DNA of 64,000 nt, from contig NZ_QAOH01000005.1 in NCBI RefSeq assembly GCF_003050785.1, positions 186,001 through 250,000 of the forward strand, written 5' to 3'. A program made the position numbers and the translations under genes. Positions 45,190-54,364 of the stretch are shown piece after piece. Origin of the DNA: Celeribacter persicus (GTDB lineage Bacteria > Pseudomonadota > Alphaproteobacteria > Rhodobacterales > Rhodobacteraceae). The notes beneath the pieces are model-generated. The model was given only the letters and a program-made list of their open reading frames with translations. It had not been told where the DNA came from and made no database searches. How positions within the stretch are numbered: position 1 is the first letter of the stretch; each line of letters begins with the position of its first letter.

Positions 45190-48100
45190 TCAGACCTCCT
45201 TCTCGGGCTTCACGCCAAAGACGAGACAATACAGCGCGGGGGCGAACAACAGGGTGATAAGTGTTCCCGCGATGATGCCGCCCATCATGGCATAGGCCAT
45301 CGGCCCCCAGAACACCTGGCGCGAGATCGGGATCAGAGCCAGAGAGGCGGCGGCAGCCGTCAGAAGGATCGGACGCGCGCGACTGTCGGAGGCTTCAAAA
45401 ACAGCTTGCCAGCGCGATTTGCCCTCGGCCCGCAGATCCTCGATGGCCTGCACGAGAATGATCGAGTTGCGCATCAGGATGCCGATCAGGGCCAGAACAC
45501 CCAGAAGCGCGACGAAGCCCATCGGCGCATGGGCCGACAGGAGAGACGCCACCACCCCGATCAGCCCGAGCGGAGCCACGGCCAGAACGACGAACATCAA
45601 ACGGAAGCTCTGTACCTGCATCATCGTCAGGGTCAGCATGATCAGGATCATGATCGGCATCACCGCCATGATCGGCTCCTGGCTTTCCGCACTGCTCTCC
45701 ACCGTGCCGCCGACCTCAACCGAATAGCCCCGTGGCAGGGTCTCGGCAAAAGCCGCAACGGTCGGAGCGAGATCGGTCACGATGGTTGCAGGCAGATCAT
45801 CGGTGGCAATCGCCGCCTTGACCGTGATCACCGGTTCGCGGTCCTCCTGCCGGATCAGCGGCTGTTCGGTCACCCAATCCAATGTCGCGATAGAGGAAAG
45901 AGGAATGGACACGCCTTGGGTATTGGCGAATTGCAGGCTTTCGAGCGCGGAAAGCGTCTGCCGATCTTCATCGTTCCCGCGAATTTCCACGTTGATCAGA
46001 TCGCGCCCCTGACGGTTCTGTGTCACCGTCTTGCCTTCGAAGAGCGAAGCCAGAACCCCCGCCACATCCGATTGCGTCAGCCCGAGTTGACGCATGCGCG
46101 CCTGATCGAGATCGACCCGCACCACACGGCTCGGCTCGTTCCAGTCGAGCGCGATGGAGATCAGCCGGTCATCCAAGGAAATCGCGGCGGCAAAGTCGCG
46201 GGCATGATCACGCAACTCGGCATAATCCGGCCCGGAAATCCGGTACTGTACCGGCTTGCCGACCGGCGGCCCCAATTCGAAGGTCTTGGGATAGAATTCC
46301 GTGCCAGGCTGAGCGTCGGAATAAGCTCGAACCTTGGCGATAAGGCGGTCACGCGCCTCGAAATCCGGCGTCATGATCAGAAGCTGTCCGATATTGGGGC
46401 CGGGCGTCAAAGACTCCAGCGTAAGGATCACACGGGGCGCGCCAGTGCCGATATAGGTGGTCCAATAGCTCGCCTCGTCCTGCTGGCCGAGCCAGCTCTC
46501 GAAATCGGCAATGGAGTTGTCGGTCGCGTAGATGCTGGCGTTCTGGCGCAGGGTGACATCGACGAGAACCTCGGGACGATCCGAGCTTGGGAAGAATTGC
46601 TGCTCCACCTTGCTCATGCCAACGACGGAAACCGCGAAGGCAAGGACAGTAATCAATACCGTGAGGAGCTTGAACCGCATCGACAGTCGCAGCAGGGTAT
46701 GGAAGCGCCGCCGCAACCACCCCGCCTCACCATGTTCGTGTTTCCATTTCTTCGGCAGGAAGGTCGCGCCAAGGACGGGCGCGAACAGCACGGCGACGAT
46801 CCAGCTCAACACCAGAGAAATCGCGATCACATAAAACAGCGTGCGGGTGTATTCCCCCGCGTTCGAAGAGTTGAGCCCGATCGGGATGAACCCCGCCGTG
46901 GTGATCAGCGTGCCCGTCAGCATCGGCCAGGCGATGGTGGTCCAGGCGTAAGACGCCGCCTTGTGTCGGCTTTCACCGCGTTCCAGCCGGGAGATCATCG
47001 TCTCGATGGCGATCATCGCATCGTCGACCAAAAGGCCCAGCGCAATGATCAGCGCCCCCAGCGAAATTCGCTGAAGCGTGATGCCCATGACCTCCATGAA
47101 GACAAAGGTGAGCGCCAGCACCAGCGGGATCGTCAGGCTGACGACAAAGCCCGCGCGCACGCCGAGCGACACGAAACTCACTGCCAGAACGATCACCACC
47201 GCCTCGATCAGCGCACGCACGAAATGACCGACCGACTCCTCGACCACTTTCGGCTGATCGGCGACATGATGCACGTCGATGCCGATCGGCAGGCTGGCGG
47301 TCAACTCGGTCATGAGCTCGTCCACCGCAGCCCCGAAATCGAGGATATTGCCGCCATCGCGCATGCCGATCTTGAGCCCGATGGCGGGCTGGCCGTTGTA
47401 GCGGAACAGTTCCGACGGCGGGTCCTCGTAACCTTCCGTCACCTCACCGATATCCGCGAGGGTGAAGAAGATGTCACCCGAACGCAGCGGCGCATGGGCC
47501 AGTGCCTCGGCACTGTCGAACTGGCCGGTGACGCGCAGGAAGATATTTTCACCAGCGGTCGAAATCATGCCGGAAGACACGATCTGGTTTTGCGCCGCAA
47601 GCGTGTCGAACACCGCCTGCGCATCGAGTCCGAAGGCGGCAAGCCGACGGGCGGAGAATTCGATATGGATCACCTGATCGCGGGTACCGAAAAGCTCGAC
47701 CTTGCCCGCATCGTCGATCTTTTCGATCTCGTCACGAACGTCCTCGACATAGTCTTTCAGCTCTTCCGGAGCGAAACCGTCAGAGGTGAAGGCATAGACA
47801 GTCCCGAACACGTCACCGAAATCGTCATTGAATGCAAAGCCCTGAAACTCCTGTGGGAAATCGCTCTGAATATCCGACATCATCTGTCGGACGCGTATCC
47901 AGGAGGGTGTGATCTGATCAGAGGGAATATCGTCGCGCAGATCGACATAGATCATGGCGATCCCCGGATAGGTCACCGAGCGCGTACCATCGAGCGCGGG
48001 CAGTTCCTGCAACTTGCGCTCGATCCGGTCGGTCACTTGGGTCACGGTTTCCTCGGCGGTGGCACCGGGGAGGCTTGCGGTCACGACCATGGTGCGAATG

Positions 48101-48231
48101 GTAAAGGCCGGGTCCTCTTCGCGCCCGAGCTTCATGTAGCTGAGCGTGCCCGCAATCACCGCCACGATCATCATGAACCAGATGAAGGAACGATGCCCCA
48201 ACGCCCAATCGGACAGGTTGAACCCTTTCAT
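45190..48231 (-). CDS. RND efflux permease
   Basis: A 1013-residue inner-membrane pump subunit of the RND family. It has twelve helices in two homologous halves, with the proton-relay LLVDDAMIAIETM motif in the helix 4 region and two large periplasmic loops. The length fits a drug or solvent exporter. It is downstream of two adaptor genes with ATGA overlaps and upstream of a TetR gene. No outer-membrane factor is nearby. A 1025-codon plus-strand ORF through the same region is an antisense shadow. Confidence 0.95.
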   Translation of the reverse strand: MKGFNLSDWALGHRSFIWFMMIVAVIAGTLSYMKLGREEDPAFTIRTMVVTASLPGATAEETVTQVTDRIERKLQELPALDGTRSVTYPGIAMIYVDLRDDIPSDQITPSWIRVRQMMSDIQSDFPQEFQGFAFNDDFGDVFGTVYAFTSDGFAPEELKDYVEDVRDEIEKIDDAGKVELFGTRDQVIHIEFSARRLAAFGLDAQAVFDTLAAQNQIVSSGMISTAGENIFLRVTGQFDSAEALAHAPLRSGDIFFTLADIGEVTEGYEDPPSELFRYNGQPAIGLKIGMRDGGNILDFGAAVDELMTELTASLPIGIDVHHVADQPKVVEESVGHFVRALIEAVVIVLAVSFVSLGVRAGFVVSLTIPLVLALTFVFMEVMGITLQRISLGALIIALGLLVDDAMIAIETMISRLERGESRHKAASYAWTTIAWPMLTGTLITTAGFIPIGLNSSNAGEYTRTLFYVIAISLVLSWIVAVLFAPVLGATFLPKKWKHEHGEAGWLRRRFHTLLRLSMRFKLLTVLITVLAFAVSVVGMSKVEQQFFPSSDRPEVLVDVTLRQNASIYATDNSIADFESWLGQQDEASYWTTYIGTGAPRVILTLESLTPGPNIGQLLIMTPDFEARDRLIAKVRAYSDAQPGTEFYPKTFELGPPVGKPVQYRISGPDYAELRDHARDFAAAISLDDRLISIALDWNEPSRVVRVDLDQARMRQLGLTQSDVAGVLASLFEGKTVTQNRQGRDLINVEIRGNDEDRQTLSALESLQFANTQGVSIPLSSIATLDWVTEQPLIRQEDREPVITVKAAIATDDLPATIVTDLAPTVAAFAETLPRGYSVEVGGTVESSAESQEPIMAVMPIMILIMLTLTMMQVQSFRLMFVVLAVAPLGLIGVVASLLSAHAPMGFVALLGVLALIGILMRNSIILVQAIEDLRAEGKSRWQAVFEASDSRARPILLTAAAASLALIPISRQVFWGPMAYAMMGGIIAGTLITLLFAPALYCLVFGVKPEKEV

Positions 48232-49310
48232 TGCAGTCGCTCCCCGACGCTCTGGCCTTCTTCGAGCGCATGCACGCCCCGCACCACGATTTCATCCCCC
48301 TCGGTCAACCCCGAGACAATCACCACACGCGTTCCGATGGTCCGCCCAAGCGTCACCGGCACGAAATGCACATTCCGACCGACCTCACCGTTATCCTCGA
48401 CACGCCAGACCCCCGGCGCGTCGTTCGTCCCCGCAATTGCAGTTTGCGGCAGGGTCATCACAGGGGCGGCGTCGCTGTCATAGGTGGCGGTTATCAACGT
48501 ACCGATGCGGTAATCCTCCGGCGGATTGTCAAGCGTCAACCGGAGCCTGCGGGTTTCAAGACTGGTTTCCGCCACCGGCTCGATCACGCTGAGCTTTGCG
48601 GCGACCGGCGCCACACCTTCGGAACGATGACGAACGATGAAACCGGCCTGATCCGGGATCACCATGGCGAAACTCTCCGGCACATCAATGATCGCCTCAC
48701 GCCCCAGAGGATCGGCCATTTCAACCACGCTCACCCCCGCACTGACCAGCGTTCCGGGCTCCACATCGGTGCTCAGGATGATGCCATCACGCGGAGCCGT
48801 CAGTTGGCCGTAGCGCGCGGCCTCCTCGGCCTGAGCGAGGTCGGCGCGGGCACTGTCGGCCTTGGCCACAGCGGCATCCCGGGAGGCGCGGGCCGCTTCG
48901 ATCTGCGCCTTGGTCGCGACATTGCGAGCAAGCAACGCCTCGATCCGCTCATATTGCGACTGGGCGAACTCCGCCTGCGCCTCAGCCGAAGACAAGGCTG
49001 CCTCGGCCACCGCCACATCCTGCGCCAGTGTAATCTGATCGAGCGTGGCGATCACCTGTCCCTCGGTGACCCGGTCGCCCGCCTCGACATCGAGCGTCGC
49101 AAGGCGTCCGCTGGTTTGAAACGCCAGAGCGGTGACGTCCTGCCCCCGGATCACACCGGAGAACTGCCGCTCCACCGCCGGATCAGCCGAGAGGAATTCG
49201 GTGATGACCGGACGTGGCACCTCGGGGACGATTGCATCGTCGGCAAGGCCCGCTCCGGCGATGAGGCCGAGCGAAACGGTCAGGGTCAATCTCTGCAAAA
49301 TGTTGATCAT
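48228..49310 (-). CDS. RND periplasmic adaptor (second of pair)
   Basis: A 360-residue membrane-fusion protein with a signal peptide (about residues 1-22), a lipoyl half, a coiled-coil hairpin (about 90-165, Ala/Glu/Arg-rich), the second lipoyl half and a beta barrel. It overlaps the permease start and the first adaptor stop by 4 bases each. Its sequence differs from the first adaptor, so the two are not recent duplicates. Confidence 0.92.
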   Translation of the reverse strand: MINILQRLTLTVSLGLIAGAGLADDAIVPEVPRPVITEFLSADPAVERQFSGVIRGQDVTALAFQTSGRLATLDVEAGDRVTEGQVIATLDQITLAQDVAVAEAALSSAEAQAEFAQSQYERIEALLARNVATKAQIEAARASRDAAVAKADSARADLAQAEEAARYGQLTAPRDGIILSTDVEPGTLVSAGVSVVEMADPLGREAIIDVPESFAMVIPDQAGFIVRHRSEGVAPVAAKLSVIEPVAETSLETRRLRLTLDNPPEDYRIGTLITATYDSDAAPVMTLPQTAIAGTNDAPGVWRVEDNGEVGRNVHFVPVTLGRTIGTRVVIVSGLTEGDEIVVRGVHALEEGQSVGERLQ

Positions 49311-50365
49311 TGCATGTCCTCCAGCCCCTCGACCCGACGTCCGGCATACAAAAGATGCGACCCGGCCCCAACCACGACATCTCCTTCTTCCAACCCCTCG
49401 GCGATGGAAAACATGTCATCCTCATAGCGGTCGATGCGCACCTGTTTCGGTGTCACCGTCCCGCTTACCGGATCGCGCACCCAGACAGCGGGACCTTCGG
49501 CATTGGCGCTCAGCGCGGTCCAAGGCAAAAGGATGCGCGGCGTCATGCGCAGGGCGATGCGACCGGTGATCGAAGTCCCGATGGGAATATCGACGGCGCG
49601 TTCAGTGGGAATATCGGCATGGATTTCCACCGTTCCCGTGTCGTTGAGAACCGGCAGAACCTCCGTCACCGTGGCCTCGAAAGCCGCGACCGGACCCGCC
49701 GGATCGAGTTCGAGCACATGGCCGCGGATGGTCGACAGCCCCGCCGTGTCCGGAGCAAGAAAGACCGCCTGCCGCTGACCTTCGGGAGCGAGCTGCACGA
49801 CGGCGGTTCCGGCGGAGACCACCTCGCCCAGATCGGCATAACGCTCGATCACCGTCACATCGCGATCGGCCTTCAGTTCCGTATCCTCGAAGGCCTGCTC
49901 TGCGGTTTCCAGAAGGGCGCTGGCCTGATCGCGTTGCGCCTTGGCCTCAAGATAATCCTGTTGCGCCTCGTCATATTGCGCCTGCGTCCCGACCCCGCGG
50001 TCCAGCATCGAACGTGTCCGGTCGCGCGCTTGCGCCGCCTGCACGAGTGCGGCCTCCGCCGCGTCGAGATTGGCCTGCGCTGCATCAAGTTGCGCGATAA
50101 TGTTGGTCGGGTCGATGCGTGCGATCACCTCTCCTGCGGAGAACCGCTGCCCCACTTCGGCATTGAGCTGGTCGATCTGACCACCGCGCCGGAAGGAGGC
50201 GGGGAAACTGTCGGTCGCTTCGACCGATCCGATCACCCGCAATTCCTGCACGACGGGCGCACTTTGTGCGGTGATCAGTTCGACGTTCAAAGGAGGCTCT
50301 GCCTGTCCAGCCAGCGGCAGCACCGCCAGAAGAAAGGCCACAAGCATGTTCCGATCCGCCGTCAT
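49307..50365 (-). CDS. RND periplasmic adaptor (first of pair)
   Basis: A 352-residue membrane-fusion protein with a signal peptide or anchor (about residues 5-23), lipoyl and barrel domains and a coiled-coil hairpin (about 90-160). ATG at 50365 follows GGAG; a longer frame to 50419 has no ribosome site. It is first in the four-gene operon. Two adaptors with one permease resembles the TriABC arrangement in Pseudomonas, in which both adaptors are needed. Confidence 0.9.
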   Translation of the reverse strand: MTADRNMLVAFLLAVLPLAGQAEPPLNVELITAQSAPVVQELRVIGSVEATDSFPASFRRGGQIDQLNAEVGQRFSAGEVIARIDPTNIIAQLDAAQANLDAAEAALVQAAQARDRTRSMLDRGVGTQAQYDEAQQDYLEAKAQRDQASALLETAEQAFEDTELKADRDVTVIERYADLGEVVSAGTAVVQLAPEGQRQAVFLAPDTAGLSTIRGHVLELDPAGPVAAFEATVTEVLPVLNDTGTVEIHADIPTERAVDIPIGTSITGRIALRMTPRILLPWTALSANAEGPAVWVRDPVSGTVTPKQVRIDRYEDDMFSIAEGLEEGDVVVGAGSHLLYAGRRVEGLEDMQ

Positions 50366-50731
50366 TGCGCTGCTCCGAATGTCATGAAGGTCCCTTGTGA
50401 CATATGAGAAATGACACATTTGTCAACTTTGATCTGCCTTTCCGTGCAGCAGGCCCAGGTTTTCCACCCTGACGCACAGCCGGCCATCCCGCCTTTGCGG
50501 CAAAATCCGCACAGTTTTGAGCGTTCTTCTGCAAGTGTGAAAATATCCTCACGAAAAAGTTGACAGAAAAACTCAGGCTTAATATCCAAGACACAGAGAA
50601 CGGGACAGACCCGTGAGTCGCGCAATCGGCGCGGCCCCATGGCAAGCAGAGGCGGGAAACGCCCAGCCAGTCTTGGTGATCCTCAACCACGTGAAGCAAT
50701 TCACCGCCAACCGGAAGGCAGGCGGATTGAG
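50366..50731. other. 366-bp divergent region, RND operon and hemP
   Basis: Holds the RND operon promoter and TetR-type operator on the left (50399-50426), then GC-rich sequence with no ORF, and TTGACA (50560-50565) as a candidate -35 box for hemP without a clear -10. The coding frame of hemP can be extended back to 50639 but lacks a start or site until 50732. Confidence 0.5.
50399..50426 (-). promoter_or_regulatory. Putative RND operon promoter with TetR operator
   Basis: On the minus strand: TTGACA (50426-50421) and TATGTC (50404-50399) with 16 bases between. The inverted repeat TGACA-N4-TGTCA (50412-50425) overlaps the -35 box, which is where a TetR repressor would block polymerase. A partial second TGACAT half-site lies at 50398-50403. 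Confidence 0.45.
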
Positions 50732-50929
50732 ATGACTGACAAAGACACAAACCCGAAGGCACTTGAGATGAACGCACATGTGACCCAGATGACCACCGAG
50801 ACCGGTCAACTCCCCCCGCTCGACGCCCGCAGCCTGATTGCAGAAGGCAGCACCCGCCAGATCAATCTGGACGGACAGATTTACACCCTGCGTATCACCC
50901 GCGCCGGCAAGCTGATTCTGACGAAATGA
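50732..50929 (+). CDS. hemP: Hemin uptake protein HemP
   Basis: A 65-residue protein whose C-terminal half is the HemP signature: LDARSLIAEGS followed by LDGQIYTLRITRAGKLILTK. HemP is associated with haem and iron uptake loci. ATG at 50732 follows an AGGCGGA site; the longer frame is spurious. No haem transporter genes are adjacent, so it is an orphan here. It is transcribed away from the RND operon and toward catB. Confidence 0.88.
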   Translation: MTDKDTNPKALEMNAHVTQMTTETGQLPPLDARSLIAEGSTRQINLDGQIYTLRITRAGKLILTK

Positions 50930-51104
50930 AACAATCCCGCGCAAAACGTCCGGGTACTGGCGGTTTCGGCGAGTTGCTGGCCGCCCTACGCTTTATTTCA
51001 ACGATCCATACGCGTGGCTGAGACCGGCTCGGGAAGTATCACCCGAGACCGGCACGGTAATGGACCGATCCGTCGCTCTGCTTCATTCTGGTGACAAATC
51101 AGAC

Positions 51105-52268
51105 ATGAAAGCCAAGACTTTGACCCGGATCGAACAGATTGAAGCGAAAATTATCGACGTGCCCACCATCCGCGGGCACGTTCTGGCGATGACCACGATG
51201 CTGGCCCAGTCTTTCGTGCTGGTCCGTATTCGGTTCTCGGATGGCTCCGAGGGCATTGGCGAAGGTACCTCCATCGGCGGGCTGAGCTATGGCGTCGAGA
51301 GCCCGGAGAGCATCCGTTCCGCGATTCTGACCTATATCGCACCGGTGCTGACCGATCAGCCGGCGGACAATGTGAATGCCGCGATCCAGCGCATGGATAT
51401 GGCGGTGAAAGGCAACAACATCGCCAAAGCCGCCGTGGAAATGGCCCTGTGGGACGGTCTTGCCCGCCGTCAAGGCGTGCCACTGGCCGATCTCTTCGGT
51501 GGCGCCGTTCGGCGATCCGTACCCTGTGCATGGACTCTCGCCAGCGGGGTCTCCGCGAAAGACATCGACGAAGCCCATGAGATGCTCGACACCAAGCGCC
51601 ACAACATCTTCAAACTGAAGATCGGCAAGCGTCCGGTGCGCGAAGACATTGCCCATGTCGAAGCCATCGCCAAGGCGGTGGGGGACCGTGGCCAGATCCG
51701 GGTCGATGTCAACCAGGCCTGGTCACTGCATGACGCACGCTGGGGGCTTTCCGGTCTTGAGGACATTGGCTGCACCTTGGCCGAGCAACCCGTCGTGGGC
51801 ACAGACCGGGCGGGCATGGCGGAACTGACCGCCGCGCATCGTATCGCCGTGATGGCCGACGAGGGTCTGAGCGGGCCGGTGTCGGCGATGGCCTATGCCT
51901 GTGACCGCGCGGCCGATGTGTTCGCCGTCAAGGTGGCGCAGTCGGGCGGGTTGAAACGCGCCCGCGAAGTCTGCGCCATGGGCGAAGCGGCGGGCATCGG
52001 GCTTTACGGCGGCACTATGCTGGAAAGCGGCGTGGGCACCGCTGCCGCACTTCATCTCTTCACAACCGTGGACCGGATGACATTCGGCTGCGAACTGTTC
52101 GGACCGCTGCTTTTTGCCGAAGAAATCCTCGCCACGCCGCTCAGCTACAGCGATTTCGAAGTGCATCTGCCCGAGGGCCCCGGCATCGGCGTAACGCTGG
52201 ACGAGGACAAGCTCGCACGGTTCGAACGCGACGGGGTTCATGGCGGCTTGCGGGCGGTCGGGGCCTGA
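51105..52268 (+). CDS. catB: Muconate cycloisomerase (enolase superfamily)
   Basis: A 387-residue enzyme that converts cis,cis-muconate to muconolactone in the ortho pathway. Active-site elements of the muconate-lactonising branch are present: KLKIGK (the K-x-K base pair, about residues 165-170), metal ligands in RVDVNQAW and the following E/D positions (AEQPV, MADEG), and KVAQSGG carrying the second Lys. ATG at 51105 matches the family N-terminus; a further ATG at 51060 would add 15 residues. Upstream is an imperfect CTCGGG-N8-CCCGAG repeat. It converges on the LysR gene. Confidence 0.9.
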   Translation: MKAKTLTRIEQIEAKIIDVPTIRGHVLAMTTMLAQSFVLVRIRFSDGSEGIGEGTSIGGLSYGVESPESIRSAILTYIAPVLTDQPADNVNAAIQRMDMAVKGNNIAKAAVEMALWDGLARRQGVPLADLFGGAVRRSVPCAWTLASGVSAKDIDEAHEMLDTKRHNIFKLKIGKRPVREDIAHVEAIAKAVGDRGQIRVDVNQAWSLHDARWGLSGLEDIGCTLAEQPVVGTDRAGMAELTAAHRIAVMADEGLSGPVSAMAYACDRAADVFAVKVAQSGGLKRAREVCAMGEAAGIGLYGGTMLESGVGTAAALHLFTTVDRMTFGCELFGPLLFAEEILATPLSYSDFEVHLPEGPGIGVTLDEDKLARFERDGVHGGLRAVGA

Positions 52269-52270
52269 CC

Positions 52271-53161
52271 TCAGAACATCTTGCGCGCGACCGTTTGCGC
52301 GATCTGGATGAAATTCTTTACATGCACACCTTGTTCATCAAGACGGTGGCTCACAGAGAGCGCCGTCTTGTCGAGCTCGGGCTCGATCGTCAGAAACCGA
52401 ATACCGTTACGCTTACCGGTCGCAACCGAGGCAGGGACGATGCAGACGCCTTCGCCAATGGCCACGAGGCTCAACGCCGTCTGCAAATCCATGGTGAATA
52501 CCCGTTTGAACTCCGTAAATCCCTTGTCTTCAAGATTTGAGATCACGAAATCGGCGTAGCTCGGGCGTGGAAATTCCGGGTAGAGGATGATGTTCTGCCC
52601 CCGCGCACTGCCGGGGTCGAAGCGATCCCCCGGTCCCGGCTGGAACATGTCGGGCACAGCGGCGAGCAGGGCCTCTTCAGTCAGAAAGCGGGTCTGAAAC
52701 TCCGAGTCGGTGAGCGCCGGGCGGGCGAAAGCCACGTCGATCTCACGGCGCACCAGCGCACGGTGCAGCCGGGCGTTGTTCATCGGGAAAAGGCCGAGAT
52801 TCACTTCCGGGTAATGTGCCCGGTAGGATTTCACGATGGTCGGCAAAAGCCCATAGGTCGAGGAGCCGACAAAGCCGATGCGCAACCGCCCCTCGGCCCC
52901 CTGCCCGATCCGGCGCGCCTCAAGGATCGCATCGTCTATCTGGGCGAGAATGGCGATCACGCGTTTGTAAAGCTGCTCGCCTGCTTGCGTCAGCGTGATC
53001 GCATTGCGACCCCGGTTGAACAGCAACACACCGATCTCCGTCTCGATCTGTTTGATCTGACGGCTGAGCGGCGGCTGTGCCATGTCGAGCCGCTCGGCGG
53101 CACGGCCGAAATGCAGTTCCTCGGCAACCGCCACGAAATATTTCATCTGCCGGATGTCCAC
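52271..53161 (-). CDS. LysR family regulator (CatR/BenM-like)
   Basis: A 296-residue LysR-type activator with the helix-turn-helix at HFGRAAERLDMAQPPLSRQIKQIE (about residues 17-40) and a C-terminal effector domain. The RxxKYFVAVAEELHFGRAAE start and overall pattern resemble CatR/CatM/BenM-type regulators of aromatic catabolism, and it sits between catB and catA. GTG at 53161 follows GGGGAGG and is the best start; a TTG at 53209 lies in the palindromic element. The effector is probably muconate or a benzoate-type compound (inference). Confidence 0.9.
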   Translation of the reverse strand: MDIRQMKYFVAVAEELHFGRAAERLDMAQPPLSRQIKQIETEIGVLLFNRGRNAITLTQAGEQLYKRVIAILAQIDDAILEARRIGQGAEGRLRIGFVGSSTYGLLPTIVKSYRAHYPEVNLGLFPMNNARLHRALVRREIDVAFARPALTDSEFQTRFLTEEALLAAVPDMFQPGPGDRFDPGSARGQNIILYPEFPRPSYADFVISNLEDKGFTEFKRVFTMDLQTALSLVAIGEGVCIVPASVATGKRNGIRFLTIEPELDKTALSVSHRLDEQGVHVKNFIQIAQTVARKMF

Positions 53162-53173
53162 GCCCGTTCCTCC

Positions 53174-53293
53174 CCTTAAAGCGTTTCTCAAAAAACTTGA
53201 GGCACTCAATTTTTGAGAAACGTAGCAATATCAAAGCAGTGTTGTAATGTTTTTCGCTGAATCTGATTCAGATTAAACGAAAAACGCTTTAGG
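53174..53293. repeat. MITE-like nested palindromic element
   Basis: About 120 bp bounded by inverted ends CCTTAAAGCGTTT (53174-53186) and AAACGCTTTAGG (53282-53293). Inside are two strong palindromes. One has 13-bp arms, CGTTTCTCAAAAA (53182-53194) with TTTTTGAGAAACG (53210-53222), and an inner TTGAG/CTCAA hairpin. The other has GTTTTTCG and CGAAAAAC (53249-53285) around CTGAATC-T-GATTCAG. It sits directly upstream of the LysR start, so it forms that gene's promoter or leader. Confidence 0.6.
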
Positions 53294-53328
53294 CTCCGCA
53301 TATGAAACCCGGTTTTTCAGATAAGCGA

Positions 53329-53354
53329 AAGCCCCCGCGCAACGACGGGGGCTT
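53329..53354 (-). terminator. Intrinsic terminator of catA
   Basis: AAGCCCCCG (53329-53337) pairs with CGGGGGCTT (53346-53354), loop of 8 bases, followed on the minus strand by TTTCGCTTATCTG. It lies 38 bases downstream of the catA stop. Confidence 0.75.
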
Positions 53355-53391
53355 GGCATTCTGTCACAGTCTCCTTGCGGATTTACGCGAA

Positions 53392-54264
53392 TTACTCCGC
53401 CGCCAGAGCCGCCGTTTCAGCCGCTTTCATGATGAAGTCGAAACGGACATAGAGATCGGTATCGTACTCGTCGCCCGCCGGGCGGAACTCGGCCACAAGG
53501 CTTTCCTTCACGGCGAACACGCTGTCTTTTTCGAGATAGTCGCTGGTGCTGTCGTAGACTTGGCTGACGAGGCTGCGGTAACCGTCTTTCGCGATCATGA
53601 AGTGGATGTGGCCCGGACGGTTCGGGTGGTGGCCCATGGCACGGATCAGCTCGCCTGCGGTCTCATCCGAGGGGATCGGATAGGGCACCGGACGCACGGC
53701 ACGGAAGGCGAAGTGACCGTTCTCGTCGGTCATGAAACGGCCACGCAGGTTGTAATCCGGCTGATCCGGGTCGTGGTTCTCATAGAGACCGTTCGGCGCA
53801 TCTTCCCAGACGTCCATCATCACGCCTTCGAGCGGGTTACCGGCGACATCGCGGATATAGCCCTCGAAATAAACGGTTTCCTCGTTGTCGAAATGCTTCT
53901 GAACGGTGGAAGACCCTTTCGGCAGAACCGGCGGGTTTTCACGGTAGAACGGCCCGAGCACCGTGGATTCGCTTTCTGTCCCGTCGATCGGGTGGGTCAG
54001 CATATCGACCAGAACCTCGACACCGAGAATGTCACCCAGAAGGATGAATTCCTGACGTTTGTCATCGGTGATCTGACCGGCGCGGGCGAGGAAATCACAG
54101 GCATAGAGGAACTCGTGGTGCTGGATTTTCGCTTCGCGGCAGAAGTCGTGCAGGTGGCGGATCAGACAGGTCATGATCTCGTGGTTGCGGGGCGTGATTT
54201 CCCCGTTCTTCCCCAGCGAGCCCAGAACGATATCAGTTACATTATCTATGGTCACATTGCGCAT
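53392..54264 (-). CDS. catA: Catechol 1,2-dioxygenase (intradiol)
   Basis: A 290-residue non-haem iron(III) enzyme that opens catechol between the hydroxyls to cis,cis-muconate. Fe ligands are visible: Tyr161 (NGLYENHDPDQ), Tyr195 (PVPYPIP), His219 and His221 (RPGHIHFMI). The N-terminal helical dimerisation domain is complete. Hydroxyquinol 1,2-dioxygenase is a possible alternative; the neighbours favour catechol. ATG at 54264 has a strong GAGGAGG site. It is the only gene on its transcript and is divergent from the SCP2-like/hydrolase pair, with a duplicated palindrome in the gap. Confidence 0.88.
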   Translation of the reverse strand: MRNVTIDNVTDIVLGSLGKNGEITPRNHEIMTCLIRHLHDFCREAKIQHHEFLYACDFLARAGQITDDKRQEFILLGDILGVEVLVDMLTHPIDGTESESTVLGPFYRENPPVLPKGSSTVQKHFDNEETVYFEGYIRDVAGNPLEGVMMDVWEDAPNGLYENHDPDQPDYNLRGRFMTDENGHFAFRAVRPVPYPIPSDETAGELIRAMGHHPNRPGHIHFMIAKDGYRSLVSQVYDSTSDYLEKDSVFAVKESLVAEFRPAGDEYDTDLYVRFDFIMKAAETAALAAE

Positions 54265-54364
54265 CTTGGTCCTCCTCAAAGCCTGGCGCGGCATTTTAAA
54301 AATGGCGGGTGAAGACACCCGTCTTCAACGCTGGGACGGATGATTCCAGAGCCGGCGCTCCGAT

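Noticed and set aside
45406-48483. A 1025-codon plus-strand open frame, longer than the RND gene it covers
   Set aside because: It lies antisense to a clear RND permease and encodes low-complexity His/Arg/Asp-rich sequence without motifs. Long antisense frames are expected in GC-rich DNA.
51020-51052. Repeat GAGACCGGC and CTCGGG-N8-CCCGAG before catB as a LysR operator
   Set aside because: It lacks T-N11-A and AT-rich arms; could be chance in GC-rich DNA, so it is only mentioned with catB.
53162-53209. Extension of the cat LysR protein to the TTG at 53209
   Set aside because: It adds 16 residues made from the palindromic element; GTG at 53161 has a GGGGAGG site and matches the family start.
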